From Candidatus Zymogenus sp. (GTDB lineage Bacteria; Desulfobacterota; Zymogenia; Zymogenales; Zymogenaceae): a DNA stretch of 11,505 bases. Shown piece after piece: positions 8,018 through 11,505 of the stretch. Numbering within the stretch: the stretch's first letter is position 1; the number at the start of each line of letters is the position of its first letter. The notes beneath the pieces are model-generated. The model saw only the letters and a program-made list of their open reading frames with translations, did no database searches and had not been told where the DNA came from. The position numbers and the translations under genes are program-made. The stretch is taken from positions 1-11,505 of the forward strand of contig JAUWME010000031.1 of NCBI GenBank assembly GCA_030613285.1, read 5' to 3'.

Positions 8018-9202
8018 ATGGAAAAAACCTTCTCTATCAAAGACATCCTCTTTCAATACTTCTCGGCCCTTCCAAAAGCGGCGCGGGAAAAGTTCACCAT
8101 GGAAAACAGCGATGACCCTAAATCCCTGTCAGAAGGGTGGGAAGAGGCCCTCACCTCAGACACCGCTGAAGGAATCATCGAGTCGTTTCGATACTACAAC
8201 GTCTTAAATGCAATAAGCAATCAGGGCAATCGAGACAAATTTTGTCTCTCATACAACGAAACCGATGCGTTGATATACCCCTTCGTTGTAAAATCCATAT
8301 TCAATATGTTTCCCGATGAGATTGGTAACGCCCTTCTAAAAAAATCGGAATGCAGCACAGTCGATGATCTCATCAATGTTTTAAAAAAGCCACCGGCAAT
8401 ATCAAAAGAAACACGAAACTCCTTCAGACTAACCCTAATGGAAAACATCAATAACCCCATCCTCTCATTTCTCTACTCAATGGTCTACTTGATGGGTTTT
8501 TCATCGGGGGGCGAATCATCATTTCTGACAAGGGTGTTCCCCATTGTAAAAAAATGGGACGGCCACATTTTGGATGCCGGCGGCGGGTCGGGATTTGCGG
8601 GACTTATGCTCTCGACACGAGGGCCAACAACATATATCGATTTCTCACCCTTTCGAGCAAGGCGCGCCAAGGCTATTGCCAAGATGGCTACTATTAACGA
8701 GGGAAACGAGGACTTTTTTGAAAAGATGCTTGACCTCATCGATCTCGAATCCGGCACCTTCGGTCTCACCCTCGACCGAGGCTTGATTCCCCCATTGACG
8801 ACTTCCATCACAAAAAATCTCCACCACGAGTCGGGAGATCTAAGCTCTCTCCCAAAACACCTCGGCCCCTTTGATGGGGCAATAATCACCGACGTGCTGG
8901 AACACACCACCAACCCTAAAGACGTCCTTTCAAACGTGGCCATGACATTAAAACCAAATGCCCCGCTGCTTCTCACAGTCCCCACAGAAATGAATGGAAA
9001 ATATCAAAAAGAAATGGAAGAAGAAAACGGCCTCACGTTTCCCTTCCTGCTCCATATCAGGTTCTTTTCCAACGAAATGATTGAAAAAATGGCGCAGAAT
9101 ACAGGATTAAAAGTTGTCGATTTTCACCCTTTCTCTTACAAAAAAATAGAAAGTCAAAAACCAATTCCCATGGAGGTCATGGCACTTTTAAGAAAGGACT
9201 GA
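8018..9202 (+). CDS. SAM-dependent methyltransferase with a long N-terminal region
   Basis: A 394-aa protein whose C-terminal half is a class I methyltransferase. Motif I is ILDAGGGSG (D186), followed by YIDFSP as the post-I strand, FDGAIITDVLEH (D292 to H296) as motif II, and a loop with LKPNAPLLLTVPTE. The first 165 residues are not part of the catalytic fold. They look mainly helical and I do not recognise them; in other two-part methyltransferases such a region often binds substrate or forms a dimer. About 60 residues between the post-I region and motif II are longer than usual. The start is 5 bp after the preceding methyltransferase stop with no strong Shine-Dalgarno, so coupled re-initiation is likely. 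Substrate unknown. Confidence 0.82.
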   Translation: MEKTFSIKDILFQYFSALPKAAREKFTMENSDDPKSLSEGWEEALTSDTAEGIIESFRYYNVLNAISNQGNRDKFCLSYNETDALIYPFVVKSIFNMFPDEIGNALLKKSECSTVDDLINVLKKPPAISKETRNSFRLTLMENINNPILSFLYSMVYLMGFSSGGESSFLTRVFPIVKKWDGHILDAGGGSGFAGLMLSTRGPTTYIDFSPFRARRAKAIAKMATINEGNEDFFEKMLDLIDLESGTFGLTLDRGLIPPLTTSITKNLHHESGDLSSLPKHLGPFDGAIITDVLEHTTNPKDVLSNVAMTLKPNAPLLLTVPTEMNGKYQKEMEEENGLTFPFLLHIRFFSNEMIEKMAQNTGLKVVDFHPFSYKKIESQKPIPMEVMALLRKD

Positions 9203-9228
9203 CATTTAAAAATCCAATCTAATCAAAG

Positions 9229-9255
9229 AGCTTTTCGGATTACCCAACAAAAGCT
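9229..9255 (+). terminator. possible weak terminator hairpin after the methyltransferase pair
   Basis: AGCTTTT at 9229-9235 pairs with AAAAGCT at 9249-9255 around a 13-nt loop, followed by a T-rich stretch (CTTTTTCTTC, then a T6 run). The stem is short and AT-rich, so it may be weak or not a terminator. It is in the right place to end the long plus-strand run before the separate promoter at 9304. The rest of the 101-bp gap 9203-9303 shows nothing else that I can support. Confidence 0.25.
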
Positions 9256-9303
9256 ACCCTCCTTTTTCTTCAATTTTTTGTACATTTCTCTAATACTTTT
9301 TCC

Positions 9304-9333
9304 TTGACAAAACCAGTATCTAATTGCAATAAT
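9304..9333 (+). promoter_or_regulatory. sigma70-type promoter for the small secreted protein gene
   Basis: A perfect -35 TTGACA lies at 9304-9309, and AATAAT at 9328-9333 matches the -10 consensus TATAAT in five of six positions, with an 18-bp spacer. Transcription would start near 9340, giving a leader of about 40 nt before the start codon at 9379. This is the clearest promoter in the window and indicates that the small gene is transcribed on its own. Confidence 0.7.
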
Positions 9334-9378
9334 AAACATAGTACAAAATTAACCGTTTTCTTTAAACAGGAGAAAAAA

Positions 9379-9723
9379 ATGAGAAAAGCAAAATACCTAA
9401 AGCTGGCCTTAATAGCACTGCTTGTTGTGCCAGTGATCTTCATGACAGTTGTCGATTCCAAAGCCGGCACAATCGCCAGCGGATACCTCAACCAGGGGCA
9501 AACATACAGATTCGGCTTTGTCGCCCCCAGTAATTACGAAGAGATCACTTTTTATTATCCCAGCGGAACAACCTTCATGGTCGAAGTCAGGGGACGATCC
9601 GATAATGTTCTTGGAGTTTTCAACCTGAACAACGGAAGCGTTATCCAACTCAAGGGCGGCGGACAGTTCTATCTGATCGTATACCCCACGTACGGTGGCG
9701 GAAACTGGAGCGCCAACTGGTAA
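9379..9723 (+). CDS. small secreted beta-rich protein with signal peptide
   Basis: A 114-aa protein. The N terminus is a classic Sec signal peptide: basic MRKAKYLK, a hydrophobic core to about residue 25, and a signal peptidase I site after SKA at residue 29. The mature part (about 85 aa) is beta-rich and ends in GGGNWSANW. It has no cysteine or lipobox, so it is likely periplasmic or released. The pattern SGYLNQGQTYRFGF, a central VEV strand and FYLIVYPTYGGG recalls bacterial pre-peptidase C-terminal (PPC-like) beta-sandwich domains, but this is pattern similarity only. ATG 9379 is chosen because AGGAG (9368-9372) precedes it at good spacing; an in-frame TTG at 9304 lies within the -35 element. 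Its own promoter lies upstream and a strong terminator at 9931. Function unknown. Confidence 0.85.
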   Translation: MRKAKYLKLALIALLVVPVIFMTVVDSKAGTIASGYLNQGQTYRFGFVAPSNYEEITFYYPSGTTFMVEVRGRSDNVLGVFNLNNGSVIQLKGGGQFYLIVYPTYGGGNWSANW

Positions 9724-9729
9724 AAGAGT

Positions 9730-9769
9730 GTCGGTAATGCTTGAGGGGGGTCGGTAATGTTTGTGAGGA
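9730..9769. repeat. 20-bp tandem repeat, two copies (IS-end-like)
   Basis: Two adjacent 20-bp units begin GTCGGTAATG (9730-9739 and 9750-9759) and continue with a YTTG and G-rich tail; 16 of 20 positions agree. It starts 6 bp after the stop of the secreted-protein gene. Short direct repeats of this layout, starting TGTCGG, are reminiscent of the multiple terminal repeats of IS21-like elements, but no transposase or matching opposite end is in the window. It may be a remnant end. It lies in the 3' untranslated part of the transcript. Confidence 0.6.
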
Positions 9770-9913
9770 GGCACATTTAAGGGCTGCCGCATTGACTCCC
9801 AACAAGTTGCCAATAAAAGAGGGTTTGGAATATTTCAGATGGGGTCGCATTTAGAAGGTTGGACACATTCACAAGTTGCCGCATTGACTCCCAAAGGGGT
9901 TGGGCACATTTAA
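9770..9913. repeat. shuffled short direct repeats in intergenic DNA
   Basis: This stretch is built of recurring pieces. TGCCGCATTGACTCCCAA occurs perfectly at 9785-9802 and 9877-9894. ACAAGTTGCC occurs at 9802-9811 and 9871-9880. GGCACATTTAA occurs at 9770-9780 and 9903-9913, with variants of the CATTT core near 9845, 9863 and 9938. The pieces come in a different order in the two halves, so this is not a simple duplication. No open frame with protein-like composition covers it. It looks like overlapping debris of related insertion-sequence ends or a cluster of binding sites. With 9730-9769 it fills most of the 290-bp gap between genes. Confidence 0.65.
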
Positions 9914-9930
9914 TAGTTGAAATATTAAAG

Positions 9931-9962
9931 AACGGGGTGCATTTTTATGTACCCCGTTTTTT
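9931..9962 (+). terminator. strong intrinsic terminator
   Basis: AACGGGGTGCAT (9931-9942) pairs with ATGTACCCCGTT (9947-9958) over 12 bp, with one G-U pair and a TTTT loop, followed by a T run to 9962. It would end the secreted-protein transcript about 210 nt after its stop codon. Read on the minus strand, the tail after the stem is only weakly T-rich (CTTTAATATT), but the hairpin may also serve the convergent acyltransferase gene. Confidence 0.88.
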
Positions 9963-10013
9963 AGTCAAAACCCGTTTGCTGCATCCCCACCTAAAACATT
10001 CTTAATTTCTCCC

Positions 10014-10742
10014 CTACCATTTTTCATATTTCCAAGTCTTCTGCATCTCCGGCGGAAGCCCACCGCCGTACTCTGGGCCAATCTTTCTCACCACCTTTGC
10101 GGGAGAACCCACCGCAAGAGAATAGTCGGGGATATCCTTTGTAACAAGAGACCCCGCCCCAATGACACACGCTTTACCAATAGTTACCCCCGGCATGATT
10201 GTTGCCCTTGTACCAATCCAAGTGCCGGTCTTTACCAAAATCGGCTCGTACCTGATCTTCCCGCCCCGGTACTTCTCATCACCGATGTCGTGAGAAAATG
10301 TGATAAAATGAACATTGGACGACACACCCACCCAATCCTCCAGCGTGGTGTGCTTTAGCGCAATGCACCCCTGTCTTATACTGGAACCGTATCCCATAGT
10401 CAACGGCCCCTCAATCCAAACCCCAGGCCCAATTACGGCAAGCTCCCCCAATGTCAGCGGGCCGTCAATTAGATCCAATATAACATTCTCTTCAATAAAC
10501 GAGTCCTTTCCCAAAATCATATCTTTATAAGAACTTGTAATAACATCCTTAAAGATAAAGGAAACCCCCTTCCTCCCCCCAACCCTGTTGATTATCGTTC
10601 CACGGAGTGCGGCCGCCCAAAATGACCGACGGGGAAAAATCAGGTGGTTTATAAGCATCTTGAGGGGCCACCGTAAAAGCTCATGGGCATCGTATTTGAT
10701 AGAGTGTCTATTGAGGTATGCGGATATCTTCTCTTTTTCCAT
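10014..10742 (-). CDS. hexapeptide-repeat (left-handed beta-helix) acyltransferase
   Basis: A 242-aa member of the LbetaH acyltransferase superfamily (WbbJ/LacA/NodL-like), which typically acetylates sugars or surface polysaccharide from acetyl-CoA as a trimer. Residues 1-65 form a helical N-terminal part. From about 75 to 215 the sequence follows imperfect hexapeptide turns such as IGTRATIMPGVTIGKACVIG, ending in the hallmark SLAVGSPAKVVRKIG. H151 in TFSHD is the best candidate for the catalytic histidine, with H145 nearby. The ATG at 10742 has only a weak Shine-Dalgarno. The gene stands alone on the minus strand, converging on the terminator at 9931-9962, with no other polysaccharide genes in view. 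The acceptor is unknown; serine O-acetyltransferase is less likely because the typical CysE N-terminal domain is missing. Confidence 0.88.
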   Translation of the reverse strand: MEKEKISAYLNRHSIKYDAHELLRWPLKMLINHLIFPRRSFWAAALRGTIINRVGGRKGVSFIFKDVITSSYKDMILGKDSFIEENVILDLIDGPLTLGELAVIGPGVWIEGPLTMGYGSSIRQGCIALKHTTLEDWVGVSSNVHFITFSHDIGDEKYRGGKIRYEPILVKTGTWIGTRATIMPGVTIGKACVIGAGSLVTKDIPDYSLAVGSPAKVVRKIGPEYGGGLPPEMQKTWKYEKW

Positions 10743-10794
10743 GTCTGTTATCTCAAAAAAACCTTTTATAGAACGCTAAAACTCAGACTGCTTT

Positions 10795-10853
10795 GTCATT
10801 CCCAGCAATTCAAAAGAATCCATATTTGTCATTCTCAACTTGATTGGGAATCC
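10795..10853. repeat. left palindrome pair (two decayed copies)
   Basis: Copy 1 (10795-10821) starts GTCATTCCC and ends GAATCC, with an inner ATTC-AAAA-GAAT hairpin. Copy 2 (10828-10853) starts GTCATTCTCAA and ends TTGGGAATCC, folding into an 8-bp stem (10831-10838 with 10844-10851) that includes one G-U pair. Both are diverged forms of the palindrome seen intact at 11119-11143, in the reverse orientation. They sit between the acyltransferase start (10742) and the nuclease pseudogene stop. Confidence 0.7.
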
Positions 10854-10857
10854 ATAA

Positions 10858-11110
10858 TCAAATCAAACTATAGTAGAAATCCTTCCATTCAGGATTTCTT
10901 TTTTGTTTAATTCAATTTTCCACTTCCTCTTCCACCTTTTCAACCGTTTTTTTCTTTGTATCGCAGACTCAATGTTGTTTACTTCCTCATAGTAAACAAG
11001 CATATGAATACCATATCTTTTTGCAAATCCACTAATAAGATTGTTTTTATGTTCATATATAGCGTTCCATTTCGCTTGCTTGCTATGAGATAAACATAAT
11101 AAGTCTTCAT
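10858..11110 (-). pseudogene. GIY-YIG nuclease (COG2827/UPF0213 type), broken by two frame disruptions
   Basis: Read on the minus strand, ATG at 11110 begins MKTYYVYLIASKRNGTLY, the typical start of small GIY-YIG endonucleases. The family next has IGVT..L..RVY, but these dozen residues are gone. In a different frame the protein resumes at YEHKNNLISGFAKRYGIHML, then VYYEE, IESAIQRKK and KRWKRKWKIELNKK. A third frame supplies the conserved end NPEWKDFYYSLI and a TGA at 10858-10860. So an internal deletion near 11053-11057, of size not divisible by three, and a one-base loss near the A6 run (10899-10904 on plus) have inactivated it, removing the YIG half of the catalytic site. The start codon, C-terminal motif and stop are still recognisable, so decay looks fairly recent. 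Palindromic repeats flank it closely on both sides. Confidence 0.88.
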
Positions 11111-11118
11111 TCTAATCT

Positions 11119-11143
11119 GGATTCCCGCTTTCGCGGGAATGAC
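11119..11143. repeat. intact palindromic repeat (GGATTCCCGC-TTTC-GCGGGAATGAC)
   Basis: ATTCCCGC (11121-11128) and GCGGGAAT (11133-11140) form a perfect 8-bp stem around TTTC. When translated this gives the DSRFRGND-like peptide that I recall from dispersed repeats in many proteobacterial-type genomes. It ends 8 bp upstream of the pseudogene ATG (minus strand), so it may have been part of the gene's leader. Confidence 0.85.
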
Positions 11144-11164
11144 AAGTTTTCTTCATATTAATCT

Positions 11165-11190
11165 AAATTTCCGCCACCCAGGGCAATGAC
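11165..11190. repeat. degenerate second right-hand palindrome copy
   Basis: The stretch aligns with the intact repeat at 11119-11143: TCTAA before it, TTCCGC in place of TTCCCGC, then GGGCAATGAC for GGGAATGAC, followed by AG. The stem is no longer paired well. With the intact copy it makes a right-hand pair mirroring the left-hand pair at 10795-10853. Confidence 0.5.
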
Positions 11191-11211
11191 AGAACTGGAG
11201 CAATTATGCAT

Positions 11212-11238
11212 GTAGAGACAACCCCCTGTGTTTACCCT
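11212..11238. repeat. possible decayed dispersed hairpin repeat
   Basis: GTAGAGACAACCCCCTGTG followed by TTTACCCT resembles a commonly seen dispersed hairpin of the form GTAGGGGC-AACC...GGTT-GCCC, with several substitutions that weaken the stem. It lies between the palindrome pair and the Sir2 stop. The resemblance is from memory and the copy is poor. Immediately after it, AAAAATTTTT (11240-11249) is a short AT palindrome of no clear role. Confidence 0.25.
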
Positions 11239-11248
11239 AAAAATTTTT

Positions 11249-11505
11249 CTAAAAATATCTCTCGATTGTATCCCATATGGGGCGAATAACCGAAGAGAGC
11301 TTTTCTGCAATCACCACCTCCGCCACATCATCAAAGGGTGTGGGCTGGGCGTTGATGACAATAAGCTTTCCACCTCTCTCCAAGCACCCCATGACGATCT
11401 CCTTTACGTGCTCCACAAGTAGCGACGACCCCATCGTCAGGAGGAGATCGGAGCTTTCGGCAAGTTTTAGCCCCCGCTCGTAGTCTTCGGTTCGCTCAAA
11501 TGCAA
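11249..11505 (-). CDS. Sir2-family NAD-dependent protein deacylase, C-terminal part
   Basis: The minus-strand frame is open from the right window edge to a TAG at 11249-11251, giving 84 residues. They match the end of the sirtuin Rossmann fold. AESSDLLLTMGSSLLVEHVKEI corresponds to the D-LLLV-GTSL-V strand and helix that bind NAD ribose, GGKLIVINAQPTPFDDVAEVVI corresponds to the next strand with the IN...TP turn, and the final helix is SSVIRPIWDTIERYF. The zinc cysteines and catalytic histidine lie beyond the window. Sirtuins remove acyl groups from lysine using NAD, in the cytoplasm. It reads toward the palindrome-bounded unit. An internal ATG at 11434 is not the start, since the homology continues upstream of it. 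Confidence 0.88.
   Translation of the reverse strand, partial: AFERTEDYERGLKLAESSDLLLTMGSSLLVEHVKEIVMGCLERGGKLIVINAQPTPFDDVAEVVIAEKLSSVIRPIWDTIERYF

Larger units (their letters stand above)
10795..11190 (-). mobile_element. candidate mini mobile unit: GIY-YIG remnant between inverted palindrome pairs
   Basis: Two copies of a GTCATTC...GAATCC palindrome on the left (10795-10821, 10828-10853) and two on the right in the opposite orientation (11119-11143, and a decayed copy at 11165-11190) enclose a GIY-YIG nuclease pseudogene with only a few bases to spare: 4 bp between the left pair and the stop, 8 bp between the right palindrome and the ATG. Gene plus paired palindromes together fit a unit of about 400 bp that moves or is duplicated as a block, comparable in design to RAYT genes with REP sequences. 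No target-site duplication was identified. Naming it mobile is inference from structure. Confidence 0.45.

Noticed and set aside
8485..8985. Long open frame on the minus strand within the second methyltransferase
   Set aside because: It lies wholly opposite a gene with clear family motifs, and its translation is rich in Ser/Pro/Arg without recognisable motifs, as expected for a shadow frame.
9304..9378. In-frame upstream extension of the secreted protein
   Set aside because: It would begin inside the -35 element and destroy the signal-peptide layout; the ATG at 9379 has AGGAG upstream.
9730..9913. CRISPR array
   Set aside because: Repeats are of several different kinds, irregularly spaced and in mixed order, with no uniform spacers and no cas gene.
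10876..10904. Plus-strand terminator-like hairpin (GAAATCCT...AGGATTTC then T6)
   Set aside because: The fold is good, but it comes from the codons for the conserved NPEWKDF motif of the minus-strand nuclease remnant and its A-run, and no plus-strand gene is there to terminate.
10683..10910. Plus-strand open frame crossing the acyltransferase start and the palindromes
   Set aside because: It overlaps a confident minus-strand gene, runs through repeat DNA, and shows no start signal or protein-like motifs.

Overview
The window holds a short, tightly packed run of plus-strand genes (about 1-9200), a singly transcribed small secreted-protein gene with its own promoter and terminator (9304-9962), and a minus-strand right arm (10014-11505) with an acyltransferase, a decayed nuclease gene framed by palindromic repeats, and the 3' part of a Sir2 gene. 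GC is moderate. Gene types, Shine-Dalgarno sites and the palindromic repeat family suggest a Gram-negative-type bacterium, perhaps of the Desulfobacterota/deltaproteobacterial kind. That placement is a guess from gene content; no rRNA or marker gene is present.

Region 1 (2-4371) is a glycogen (alpha-glucan) synthesis cluster: the tail of an unrecognised protein, a GH57 1,4-alpha-glucan branching enzyme, a GalT-type hexose-1-phosphate nucleotidyltransferase and the glycogen synthase GlgA. Stops and starts overlap (TAATG, ATGA), so the three enzymes are almost certainly co-translated. GlgA elongates alpha-1,4 chains from NDP-glucose and the GH57 enzyme branches them. The GalT-like protein probably handles the sugar nucleotide or hexose-phosphate side; its exact substrate is open. 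No glgC is in view.

Region 2 (4419-9202) continues on the same strand with a soluble PAS-PAS-GAF-GAF histidine kinase, without a response regulator nearby, then two adjacent class I SAM-dependent methyltransferases only 5 bp apart. The second carries a large N-terminal part that I do not recognise.

Region 3 (9203-9962) has a clear sigma70-type promoter, a 114-residue signal-peptide protein with a beta-rich mature part, a repeat-laden 3' stretch that looks like insertion-sequence debris, and a strong terminator.

Region 4 (10014-11505) reads on the minus strand. A hexapeptide-repeat acyltransferase comes first. Next is a 253-bp GIY-YIG nuclease pseudogene (COG2827/UPF0213 type), broken by an internal deletion and a one-base slip, and bracketed on each side by two palindromic repeats in opposite orientation. 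The C-terminal part of a Sir2 NAD-dependent deacylase runs off the window. The nuclease-plus-palindromes arrangement is the most system-like feature here: it resembles a small mobile unit in which a nuclease gene travels with its terminal palindromes.
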